From the NCBI GenBank assembly GCA_020629095.1, contig JAHDDZ010000019.1, forward strand, positions 1-13,789: a stretch of DNA of 13,789 nt, written 5' to 3'. The notes below the pieces were generated by a model. It was not told where the DNA came from, made no database searches, and saw only the letters and a program-made list of their open reading frames with translations. A program made the translations under genes and the position numbers. Shown piece by piece: positions 7,199 to 13,736 of this stretch. This DNA is from Candidatus Altimarinota bacterium (GTDB taxonomy: Bacteria; Patescibacteriota; Gracilibacteria; UBA4473). Numbering within the stretch: the first letter of the stretch is position 1; every line of letters starts with the position of its first letter.

Positions 7199-8386
7199 CT
7201 AGGCTAAAAAACTCATAATGACACCAGCAACAAGCGGCACAATCAGATTATCATCTACCCATATTTTGCCTATTTTAAGCGGAACAGTCTCAGCCACGAG
7301 TGCTATAAAAGCCGCACTGAAAGCGGCGAAAGCAGGCCCAAAAAAGCAGGCAGCAATGCCCCCAGTTAGGGTGCCAATCAGCACTCCAACCCAGTTTTTG
7401 CGAGGGTTCCATGGCATTTGAAGTGGGCCTTTCTTATCAATGATTTTATAGCTAATGAGGTGGTTAAGGCTGTCTCCTAGTGCCAAAATAAGGAGTGCGG
7501 CGTAAGCAATATTTGTTGGAAAAAACCAGATGGTAACCGCTACCCCGAGCACAAACCATAAGGCCCCAAGACCTGGAATTTCGCTTTTGTCGGGCCGGTC
7601 AAATTGGGTGAGTAATTGGCTAACTATGGGGAGTTTTCTTGTTTGGGCAATAAGGCTAATGACAAAGCCAATCAGGAGTAGGGCGATTAGCCACCGCCAG
7701 CGTAAAATGCCAATCCAGTGAAAAAAGACAACAGCAAAGCCGGCCATCATATGCACCAGCTGCCGTCGAAACTCAAGACTAGAAAACCAAACAAACCGAA
7801 ACCAGGCGCGCAGATTTGGCTCTAAAATCATAAGGCCAATGCCCCCGCCAACAGCCCACCCAGCCATGACATCTGATGGAAAATGAGCCAGTTCATAGAC
7901 TCGGCCAACGCCGACAATGAGGGAAAAAATTAATGCAAAAATGCCATATCGCCAATTTCGAATCCACAAAACCCCCACGGCGCACATGCTGAGTGCCGCG
8001 TGTGCAGAAGGAAAACTGGGACTTGATTTGCCAGCGACGGAGTCTGGTGGCACAAGTGGCGGCAGGTTCCAAAGGGAATAGGGCCGAGCGGTTTCAAAAA
8101 GCGCCTTTGCGACAAAAGCCGTAACGAATGTTAAAAAGAGGACAATGAGTCCTTTCATCGCCCAGCTTTGATGCTCTTCGCCACGGGCAAAATCAACTAT
8201 GAACCAGATCAGTAAACCAATTAAATAAACCCAAATGGCGCCCTCGGTTGCCCCCACAAAAAGCCAGTCGAGCCATGGCTTTTGTACTTGCTGGTGCAGC
8301 TCGGGTGACCAGAGTAAGTCAAGTGCAAGCCCGCCAACGAGCATAAAAATGCTTACTAAAATCAGCTGAATGCCATGTTTTACCAA
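7199..8386 (-). CDS. Fusion of PAP2 phosphatase and phytol/dolichol-kinase-like domain
   Basis: A 395-aa polytopic membrane protein with two domains. Residues about 1-190 are a PAP2 lipid phosphatase with all three catalytic motifs: K94-x6-R101-P102, PSAH (126-129, His129), and R162-x5-H168-x3-D172. Residues about 205-395 resemble the CTP-dependent polyprenol/phytol kinase and cytidylyltransferase superfamily: RRQLVHMMAG, ALGDSL (302-307), NPRKNWVG (327-334), E366 and DDNLIVP (378-384). Separately these domains dephosphorylate and phosphorylate isoprenoid alcohols, so a role in undecaprenyl or polyprenyl phosphate recycling for cell-envelope synthesis is likely but inferred. The best start is TTG at 8386 (no ATG before residue 15), divergent to tyrS. 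The stop TAG is 66 nt from the TelA-like start codon. Confidence 0.85.
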   Translation of the reverse strand: MVKHGIQLILVSIFMLVGGLALDLLWSPELHQQVQKPWLDWLFVGATEGAIWVYLIGLLIWFIVDFARGEEHQSWAMKGLIVLFLTFVTAFVAKALFETARPYSLWNLPPLVPPDSVAGKSSPSFPSAHAALSMCAVGVLWIRNWRYGIFALIFSLIVGVGRVYELAHFPSDVMAGWAVGGGIGLMILEPNLRAWFRFVWFSSLEFRRQLVHMMAGFAVVFFHWIGILRWRWLIALLLIGFVISLIAQTRKLPIVSQLLTQFDRPDKSEIPGLGALWFVLGVAVTIWFFPTNIAYAALLILALGDSLNHLISYKIIDKKGPLQMPWNPRKNWVGVLIGTLTGGIAACFFGPAFAAFSAAFIALVAETVPLKIGKIWVDDNLIVPLVAGVIMSFLA

Positions 8387-8396
8387 GGCTTCTTGA

Positions 8397-8425
8397 TTGA
8401 TTTTTGGGGCAGATAAATATATACT
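8397..8425 (+). promoter_or_regulatory. tyrS promoter
   Basis: TTGATT (8397-8402), a 17-nt spacer and TATACT (8420-8425). Transcription should begin near 8432, downstream of the ATG at 8426, which favours the ATG at 8447 as the tyrS start. Confidence 0.7.
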
Positions 8426-8446
8426 ATGCAGGATTATTACCGCGTT

Positions 8447-9634
8447 ATGATAGACACATCGTCCGCTACCGTCCAGAAGCTTTTAACTCGCGGGGTGTCT
8501 GACTGCATTGTGCAAAAGGATTTGGAGGAAAAGCTGAAAAGCGGAAAGCCCCTACGGGTCAAGCTAGGGATTGACCCTACAAAGCCCGATTTGCACCTGG
8601 GGCACGCGGTTCCGCTGCGTAAGCTGCGTCAGTTTCAAGAGGCGGGCCACACGGTCATTTTACTGTTTGGGGGGTTCACGGCAACGATTGGCGACCCAAC
8701 CGGTAAAAATGAAGCAAGACCGCCGCTGACGCTCGACGAGGTGGAAGCCAATGCAGCCGAGTATTTGCGCCAAGCTGGTAAAATTTTGGACTTGGAAAAT
8801 AATATTGAAATTAGAAACAACCGCGAGTGGTTGGCAGAAATGAACCCGACCGATTTTATTCGGCTGATGGGGCAGTTTACCGTCAGCCAAATGCTGGAGC
8901 GAGACATGTTTGTGGAGCGGCAAAAAGCTGCGCAGCCCATCTTTTGCCATGAGATTCTCTACCCAATGCTACAAGGATATGATAGCGTGGCGCTGAAAGC
9001 CGACGTGGAGATAGGGGGAACGGATCAACTGTTTAACGTGCTGGCGGGGCGGCCGCTGCAAAAGACTGCTGGGCAAGTTCCGCAAAATGTAGTGACTGTG
9101 CCACTGATAGAGGGACTTGATGGCGTTCAAAAGATGAGTAAAAGTCTCGGAAATTATATTGGGCTGGATGATGCCCCCAATGATGTTTATGGAAAAATGA
9201 TGCGTCTGCCAGATGAGCTGATGCTGAAGTATTTTGAGGTGCTGACGGATGTTGATTTGACTGCTATAGAGAAAGAAATAGAGATCGATCCACGCGCCAC
9301 AAAAGGTCGGCTTTGCCGAGAAATGGTCACCATTCTGCATGGAGCAGAAGCAGCCAGTATGGCCGAAAAAGACTTCGTGCAGAAGTTTGTCAAAAAGGAC
9401 ATGACGGGGGAAATGCCAGAAATTATGTGTGAAACATCAGTTGATATTATTACGCTGGTGGCCAGCATTTCTGGCTTTGCAGAGAGCAAATCAGCCGCTC
9501 GGCGATTGATTACTTCTGGTGCGGTCAGCATCGACGGAGAAAAGCAAACAGACCCAAAAGCCGTGCTTTTGCTGGAGTCTGGGCAGGTGCTGAAAGTCGG
9601 TAAACGAAAGTTTGGAAGAATCAAAATCAACTAG
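8447..9634 (+). CDS. tyrS: Tyrosyl-tRNA synthetase
   Basis: A 395-aa class I aminoacyl-tRNA synthetase that charges tRNA-Tyr. It shows the HLGH ATP-binding motif at 50-53 (HxGH signature), GDPTGK at 82-87, GGTDQ at 190-194, the KMSKS loop at 229-233 and a C-terminal S4 RNA-binding domain (about 330-395, AARRLITSGAVSIDG). Length and order are normal for bacterial TyrRS; the early HLGH position and S4 domain fit the TyrZ-like subgroup. The upstream ATG at 8426 would add seven residues but directly abuts the -10 box, before the expected transcription start, so the ATG at 8447 (MIDTSS) is preferred. No Shine-Dalgarno is visible. The stop TAG forms the first bases of the -35 of the following tRNA-Arg promoter. 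Confidence 0.95.
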   Translation: MIDTSSATVQKLLTRGVSDCIVQKDLEEKLKSGKPLRVKLGIDPTKPDLHLGHAVPLRKLRQFQEAGHTVILLFGGFTATIGDPTGKNEARPPLTLDEVEANAAEYLRQAGKILDLENNIEIRNNREWLAEMNPTDFIRLMGQFTVSQMLERDMFVERQKAAQPIFCHEILYPMLQGYDSVALKADVEIGGTDQLFNVLAGRPLQKTAGQVPQNVVTVPLIEGLDGVQKMSKSLGNYIGLDDAPNDVYGKMMRLPDELMLKYFEVLTDVDLTAIEKEIEIDPRATKGRLCREMVTILHGAEAASMAEKDFVQKFVKKDMTGEMPEIMCETSVDIITLVASISGFAESKSAARRLITSGAVSIDGEKQTDPKAVLLLESGQVLKVGKRKFGRIKIN

Positions 9635-9660
9635 ACAAGGGGCATGAAACTGGCTATAAA
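9632..9660 (+). promoter_or_regulatory. tRNA-Arg promoter
   Basis: TAGACA (9632-9637), a 17-nt spacer and TATAAA (9655-9660). The start near 9667 is 3 nt before the tRNA. The -35 overlaps the tyrS stop codon. Confidence 0.65.
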
Positions 9661-9669
9661 AAGCCATGC

Positions 9670-9744
9670 GACCCCGTAGTTTAATGGATAAAACATTGGC
9701 TTGCGGAGCCAGGGCTATAGGTTCGATTCCTGTCGGGGTCGCCA
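9670..9744 (+). tRNA. tRNA-Arg, anticodon GCG, CCA encoded
   Basis: Acceptor GACCCCG pairs with CGGGGTC, with G discriminator and encoded CCA (9742-9744). The D arm is GTTT/AAAC with TGGATA loop (A20, an arginine identity base). The anticodon stem is TTGGC/GCCAG with loop TTGCGGA, so the anticodon is GCG. The variable loop has 4 nt. The T arm ATAGG-TTCGATT-CCTGT is normal. The GCG anticodon is unusual, because bacteria normally read CGU/CGC/CGA with an ACG (inosine) tRNA. Confidence 0.92.
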
Positions 9745-9745
9745 C

Positions 9746-9776
9746 AAAAAATCCCCCGAAGTGGGGTATTTGTTTT
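9746..9776. terminator. Putative bidirectional hairpin terminator between convergent tRNA units
   Basis: The hairpin at 9753-9766 reads on the minus strand as CCCC-A-C-TTCG-G-GGGG: a UUCG tetraloop, one bulged A and a run of six T at 9751-9746. On the plus strand it is followed by TATTTGTTTT (9767-9776). It is well placed to end the tRNA-Arg transcript in one direction and the tRNA-Ala/Lys transcript in the other; the minus direction looks stronger. Confidence 0.6.
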
Positions 9777-9814
9777 GATTGAATAACTTTTTCAGTGCAC
9801 AGAAAATAAGCCGA

Positions 9815-9889
9815 TGGTGGGTGGGGCGGGGGTCGAACCCGCGGCCAATTGGTTAAAAGCCAACTGCTCTACCACTGAGCTACCCACCC
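9815..9889 (-). tRNA. tRNA-Lys, anticodon TTT, CCA encoded
   Basis: Minus-strand cloverleaf: acceptor GGGTGGG/CCCACCC, D arm GCTC...GAGC, anticodon stem GTTGG/CCAAT (closing G-T wobble) with loop CTTTTAA (anticodon TTT), T arm GCGGG-TTCGACC-CCCGC, A discriminator and encoded CCA (9817-9815). It lies 37 nt after tRNA-Ala with no clear promoter of its own, so cotranscription is likely. Confidence 0.95.
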
Positions 9890-9926
9890 GAATGGGCTTA
9901 CTGATATGTAATAGAATAAGAGATTT

Positions 9927-10003
9927 TGGTGGAGCTAAAGGGACTCGAACCCTTAACCCCCTGCTTGCAAAGCAGGTGCTCTAGCCAATTGAGCTATAGC
10001 CCC
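9927..10003 (-). tRNA. tRNA-Ala, anticodon TGC, CCA encoded
   Basis: Minus-strand cloverleaf: acceptor GGGGCTA/TAGCTCC with the G3-U70 pair that marks alanine tRNAs, D arm GCTC...GAGC, anticodon stem CCTGC/GCAGG with loop TTTGCAA (anticodon TGC), T arm AAGGG-TTCGAGT-CCCTT and encoded CCA. Its 5' end is one base after the stop codon of the 73-aa membrane protein gene. Confidence 0.96.
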
Positions 10004-10004
10004 G

Positions 10005-10226
10005 TCAGAAATATTTGACCAATCCGGAGAAAACCGAATCAAGTCCTCCTACGCTATACATAAATGCAAGAATGCTTGTGGCTATTCCTACGAGCTTGAT
10101 AAAGGTATGGGTGGAGCCGATGCCCATCCATGATTCTACCCACTCGAAATCGCCGATTGTGTCAGTGATCTTGTCAGCATAAACTGCAATGACAACGCCA
10201 ACTGGCACCAGAAGCCAAGCAAACAT
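10005..10226 (-). CDS. Small two-helix membrane protein (73 aa)
   Basis: A 73-aa hydrophobic protein with two membrane segments (about residues 2-17 and 42-60) joined by an acidic and glycine-containing loop (DKITDTIGDFEWVESWMGIG). It is unrecognised, but its hairpin shape recalls the TrbC/VirB2-like repeats encoded across the divergent promoter. The ATG at 10224-10226 (MFAWLLV) is chosen because the TTGACA/TAATAT promoter lies just upstream, giving a leader of about 22 nt; the frame stays open further upstream, but that part would lie over the promoter and the opposite gene. The stop TGA (10007-10005) is one base before tRNA-Ala, so the mRNA and two tRNAs are probably one transcript. Confidence 0.72.
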   Translation of the reverse strand: MFAWLLVPVGVVIAVYADKITDTIGDFEWVESWMGIGSTHTFIKLVGIATSILAFMYSVGGLDSVFSGLVKYF

Positions 10227-10254
10227 ATTTGAAAGTGAAAAGAACAGCCAAGCG

Positions 10255-10282
10255 ATATTATGGATACGAAGTTGTTTGTCAA
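10255..10282 (-). promoter_or_regulatory. Promoter of 73-aa gene and tRNA-Ala/Lys
   Basis: On the minus strand a perfect TTGACA (10282-10277), a 16-nt spacer and TAATAT (10260-10255). The start is expected near 10248. Its -35 shares base 10277 with the -35 of the rightward promoter. Confidence 0.65.
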
Positions 10283-10300
10283 ATGGATTTAATGTATAAT
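10272..10300 (+). promoter_or_regulatory. Promoter of the triple-hairpin membrane operon
   Basis: TTGTTT (10272-10277), a 17-nt spacer and a perfect TATAAT (10295-10300). The expected start coincides with the ATG at 10307, so the mRNA is predicted leaderless. GGAGGG (10301-10306) abuts the ATG, too close to serve as a normal ribosome binding site. Confidence 0.7.
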
Positions 10301-10306
10301 GGAGGG

Positions 10307-11206
10307 ATGCAGTTTCATTTTCACATTTTCTCAATTGCAAGGGCACAGGCTGGAGAATTTCATATTCCGGCAGAAAGCCAATATGATAGTGGTTTTTTTG
10401 GATGGCTGACACGCAACTTGCCAGATTCTGGAGGAATTGGAACCGGGTCTATTTTTGGCGAGGGAGGGCTTTTTGGGGCTGATTTATTGCAAATGTTTAG
10501 CACCGCTATTGCTGCTCTTGCTATCTTATTTTTAGTGATAACAGGGGCGCGGATGATCTTCGCCAGAGGAGATGCAGAAGCTATGAGTCGATTCCGGTTT
10601 CAGATTGTTTGGATAGCAATCGGCTTAGCGTTAATTGGGGTAGCAAACATTGTTGCATTTGATTTGTTTGACCCAACGCAAAATCTTCTAGAAGGCGAAA
10701 CTGCGCGAGCCACAATGACAGATTTGGTCATTCGAGTTTTACAGATTTTAAAATATATCATGGGCGCGTTTATCCTTATAATGACAATGATTTCAGGGTA
10801 CAACCTGATTATAGATGGAGATAACTCTCAGGTACAAGAACAAGAGCGAAACTTTTTTCAGTCATTTCTTTTTGGGGTCATGATGGTGCTATTTGCAGAG
10901 TCTGCTGTCCTGCTTTTAAGCCTTCCAGAAACAGCCATAACGGCAGATCCAGACATTATTTCAAAAGCAACAAAGCGAAATGCTAACTTGATATTAGAGC
11001 AAATAATGGGCTCTTTCCGGTTTATTACCTCATTCCTTGTTGGAGTTTCGGTGCTGATAATTGTGCTTGGCGCGCTTTACTATACGACTTCGTTTGGAAA
11101 CGAACAGCGCCAAGAACAAGGCAAACGCATGGTGCTTGGTGCGATTGTTGCTATCGTTATAGTTGTCAGTAGCTTCACGCTCGCTAGCTTCCTTCTCGCC
11201 CGATGA
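10307..11206 (+). CDS. Membrane protein with three TrbC/VirB2-like hairpin repeats (first of pair)
   Basis: A 299-aa membrane protein. After a polar N-terminus (1-55; no clear signal peptide, rich in Gly near 40-58) come three helix-loop-helix units at about 63-121, 141-205 and 236-297. Each has a hydrophobic helix ending in a G(A/Y) pair, a short charged loop with G(D/N) and Arg/Lys (ITGARMIFARGDAE, ISGYNLIIDGDN, VLGALYYTTSFGNE), then a second helix. This is the pattern of TrbC/VirB2 pilin-like proteins common in Patescibacteria, here concatenated. The ATG at 10307 fits the promoter; the longer reading from 10229 would start upstream of the transcript. The TGA overlaps the next ATG (ATGA). 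A role in a secretion or pilus-like envelope complex is inferred. Confidence 0.8.
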   Translation: MQFHFHIFSIARAQAGEFHIPAESQYDSGFFGWLTRNLPDSGGIGTGSIFGEGGLFGADLLQMFSTAIAALAILFLVITGARMIFARGDAEAMSRFRFQIVWIAIGLALIGVANIVAFDLFDPTQNLLEGETARATMTDLVIRVLQILKYIMGAFILIMTMISGYNLIIDGDNSQVQEQERNFFQSFLFGVMMVLFAESAVLLLSLPETAITADPDIISKATKRNANLILEQIMGSFRFITSFLVGVSVLIIVLGALYYTTSFGNEQRQEQGKRMVLGAIVAIVIVVSSFTLASFLLAR

Positions 11207-12129
11207 TTCGATACATTTTACTCCTTTTCATTTTTTTCTCACCGCTTTTGACATTTGGCCAAGGGGTGGAGTTTATTCCATCCTCATCAGAACAGATTTT
11301 TCAATTTGACCCAAATAACCCCACTGGTACTGGGTATTTTGAAGATGGAGGGCAAACAAATGCTACGCTGCCAACAGATGAAAAATATCAACCAGTGGCA
11401 GACCAGGGTACATTTCAGTTTCGGTTTTTGGTAGAGCGCCTCATTAATACCATTAAGTTTTTCATGATCCCTATCGCAATGGTTGTGCTGGCTGTGCAGG
11501 GGGTTACGCTCATGAGTGTCAGAAGTGACCCACAAGAATTTGAAAGAGCAAAGCAGGTGCTGCAACAGGTTGGCTTTGGGTTTCTCATCATGACGCTCTC
11601 GGTCGTGTTGGTTGACTCCATTTTTTTGAATGCACTGAGCGACCCAGAGGCAACAGGGCGGAACTTTAACCAGCAAATTTTAGGTATCTTCGACTGGGCA
11701 AGCGGCCTGGTTGTTGCGGTTTCTGTCTTGTTTTTAACAATTGGCGCATTCCAATTAATGATCGCACAGGGGTCAGATGACGCAATAGACAAGGCGAAAT
11801 CGCGAGTCTTGTGGAGCACAGTCGGCATTGTCCTTATCCTCACGGCTCGCACGCTTTATAACCTTTTCACCCACAGGGGCGGCCTACTGACACATCCAGA
11901 CGCACAGGGCATCATCGGGCTCATGGGCGGCTGGACGAATTTCATACTCAGCCTGGTGGCATTTTTTGCGTTGCTTTCATTGCTCTATGGCGGAGCTCAA
12001 ATGATCTTTGGTTTTGGCAATGAGGAAAGCCAAGCAACTGCTCGAAAAATTGTCATTGGGTCAGTTATTGGCCTTATCATAGCCATGAGCGCCTTTGTTA
12101 TTTCCAGCTACCTGACGCGTGTTTTTTAG
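11203..12129 (+). CDS. Exported membrane protein with three TrbC/VirB2-like hairpin repeats (second of pair)
   Basis: A 308-aa protein. Residues 1-20 form a signal peptide (RYILLLFIFFSPLLTFGQ). A polar linker rich in Asn, Thr and Pro follows (21-70). Three helix-loop-helix units lie at about 82-141, 166-222 and 246-304, with turn motifs VQGVTLMSVRSDPQEF, IGAFQLMIAQGSDDA and YGGAQMIFGFGNEES, each followed by Arg/Lys and a second hydrophobic helix. The third repeat is close in pattern to the third repeat of the upstream protein (FGNE shared). The two genes overlap by 4 nt and are presumably translated together as partners. No ATPase or other secretion gene is in the window. It ends 3 nt from the stop of the facing DUF3352-like gene. 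Confidence 0.82.
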   Translation: MIRYILLLFIFFSPLLTFGQGVEFIPSSSEQIFQFDPNNPTGTGYFEDGGQTNATLPTDEKYQPVADQGTFQFRFLVERLINTIKFFMIPIAMVVLAVQGVTLMSVRSDPQEFERAKQVLQQVGFGFLIMTLSVVLVDSIFLNALSDPEATGRNFNQQILGIFDWASGLVVAVSVLFLTIGAFQLMIAQGSDDAIDKAKSRVLWSTVGIVLILTARTLYNLFTHRGGLLTHPDAQGIIGLMGGWTNFILSLVAFFALLSLLYGGAQMIFGFGNEESQATARKIVIGSVIGLIIAMSAFVISSYLTRVF

Positions 12130-12132
12130 GGC

Positions 12133-13659
12133 TTATTTATAAAATACAGCATCCCAATAAAAAGAGTCATCCAGGAATTTTCGAGCAAAAATACCGCGTC
12201 GATATTGCTGCATTTCAGCCAGCCATTGGCTGTCTTTTTCGGCTAAATCAAGCACGTAAATAAGGGATTGAAATTTTTGCGGATTTATGATTCCATAGCC
12301 GTGAGAGATAGTCATTGCTCCCTTTAGAGCAGAGATCATATCTCCATTTTGCGCAAGCGATTCTGGTGCATTTGTGCTCAGTATATCTTTTGCAAATGCA
12401 GCATTGGAAGCAAAAATGAGCAAGTTTCCAGACTGGGCAATCGCCATTCCCGTGCCAGACTGGGGGGCATAGAGTTTCCCATTTGGCATTGTTGTGGGCT
12501 CACCAAATGCGCGTTTTGATCCCATCACAAACTCTTCACGAATTGTTCCATCAGCCAATTCTTTTGTGACAATCTGGGGCGTTCCCTTTGCAATCGCGTT
12601 TTGGGTCATAAACTGAACAGCTTTGTTTGCGCCGGCTTCGGTTTGGGTTAGGGTCACAAATGCCGCACTCATGTTTCCCTGTTCTATGTCTATCACAAAT
12701 CCATATTCTCCATTTATTTCACTTAAGAGATCAGCCGGGAAATTATTTTCTTTACCAATGACTTGCTCTTTTTGTGCCGCCACAGCAGCAGATAAAAGCA
12801 CGCCAACGTCAGGCAATTGCTCTCGCAGAAAGAGCTCCATCTTCCCATAAGTATCAATAAAATCACTGCCAGTAAGCACGATTCCTATTTCAGAGCTGAT
12901 GTGACTGAGCACTTGTGGCACCTGGTTTTTTGGTGGAGTTTTCGGCGTAGGGAGCCCTTTTTTAGTCAAAAATTTTGCTTTCATACGAAGCTTTTCATTG
13001 CCACTATCTAGTGCCATCATTCCCATCGGAATGATATCTTTTAGTCCCAAAACAAGCGGCGCATATTCGGCAAACATCGTGCCATCTAGTACCTCTGAGG
13101 TGAGCCCTTGACTACGAAAGACAACAGTTTTTTCGCTACCACTTGGAACATCTTTTTGAAGACTCTTTAGCTGTGAATCAGTTATTTTCTCAGCAGACAA
13201 AACAGCAACCAGATCAGCCTCGTTTGTGCTAAAAAGTGCCCATTTCCCCATTTGTGCGAAGGTATAGAGCGAAGAAAAAGAAGGCGAATAGAGCTTTCCG
13301 CGCGGATACTGAGTAATGGTGAATGGCTCACCAGTAGAGCCAAAAAGCGATATAGTTTCTGCCGCACTCGCTTGTGATTTCATTTGCAAGCCCAATATAT
13401 CATTTCCATTTTGTGTTTCGATTTGCGCAAATGATGATGCTTGCCCAATCGAAATTCCTTGAAAGAGTTCAATTTTTGACAGCATTTCTTTGCTTGGATT
13501 TTTTTGAGCCGAAACCAAAACGGCATTAGCTGGGGCAATTTCCATTGCACTTCCGCCTGAAAGGAAGCTATTTATAAGCCACCAGCTGAAAACTGCAACA
13601 AGCAAAAGAAGAAGAAAGCTGGCTATGGCACCAAGGGAACGACTGGCTGAAGAACTCAT
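12133..13659 (-). CDS. Membrane-anchored DUF3352-like protein with internal repeat
   Basis: A 508-aa protein anchored by one helix (about residues 11-33), with the rest predicted outside the membrane. After it comes IAPANAVLVSAQKN (41-54), like the P.(D/N)A.L......  start of DUF3352-type domains. Two similar segments, GKLYSP...FAQMGKWALFSTNEAD (121-149) and GKLYAP...IAQSGNLLIFASNAAF (394-422), show a two-lobe duplication. A Pro/Lys linker (236-248) separates the halves. The function of DUF3352 proteins is unknown. The start ATG 13657-13659 lies about 2 nt after the predicted transcription start, so the mRNA is nearly leaderless, and no Shine-Dalgarno is present. The family call rests on general pattern, so moderately sure; the gene itself is secure. 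Confidence 0.8.
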   Translation of the reverse strand: MSSSASRSLGAIASFLLLLLVAVFSWWLINSFLSGGSAMEIAPANAVLVSAQKNPSKEMLSKIELFQGISIGQASSFAQIETQNGNDILGLQMKSQASAAETISLFGSTGEPFTITQYPRGKLYSPSFSSLYTFAQMGKWALFSTNEADLVAVLSAEKITDSQLKSLQKDVPSGSEKTVVFRSQGLTSEVLDGTMFAEYAPLVLGLKDIIPMGMMALDSGNEKLRMKAKFLTKKGLPTPKTPPKNQVPQVLSHISSEIGIVLTGSDFIDTYGKMELFLREQLPDVGVLLSAAVAAQKEQVIGKENNFPADLLSEINGEYGFVIDIEQGNMSAAFVTLTQTEAGANKAVQFMTQNAIAKGTPQIVTKELADGTIREEFVMGSKRAFGEPTTMPNGKLYAPQSGTGMAIAQSGNLLIFASNAAFAKDILSTNAPESLAQNGDMISALKGAMTISHGYGIINPQKFQSLIYVLDLAEKDSQWLAEMQQYRRGIFARKFLDDSFYWDAVFYK

Positions 13660-13667
13660 CGTGGAGG

Positions 13668-13697
13668 ATTATCGGGTATATGGTAATAAAAAATCAA
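13668..13697 (-). promoter_or_regulatory. Promoter of the DUF3352-like gene
   Basis: On the minus strand TTGATT (13697-13692), an 18-nt spacer and GATAAT (13673-13668). The start near 13661 is about 2 nt before the ATG. Its -35 is separated by one base from the -35 of the tRNA-Pro promoter. Confidence 0.6.
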
Positions 13698-13698
13698 G

Positions 13699-13726
13699 TT
13701 GACTTTCGGCTTTTTCGCGCTACGAT
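13699..13726 (+). promoter_or_regulatory. tRNA-Pro promoter
   Basis: TTGACT (13699-13704), a 16-nt spacer and TACGAT (13721-13726). The start near 13733 is a few bases before the tRNA. Confidence 0.5.
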
Positions 13727-13736
13727 TTCTCACGTT

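Noticed and set aside
8630..9630. Long open frames antisense to tyrS
   Set aside because: They lack recognisable domains and are explained by the codon bias of tyrS on the other strand.
9651..9666. Hairpin TGGCT/AGCCA between tyrS and tRNA-Arg as a tyrS terminator
   Set aside because: It has no following T run and contains the TATAAA box of the tRNA promoter.
10229..10306. Upstream start for the first triple-hairpin protein
   Set aside because: It lies before the predicted transcription start and covers both promoters; the ATG at 10307 fits the TATAAT box.
10227..10412. N-terminal extension of the 73-aa protein to 135 aa
   Set aside because: It would cover the TTGACA/TAATAT promoter and the start of the opposite gene, and the extra residues look like antisense shadow.
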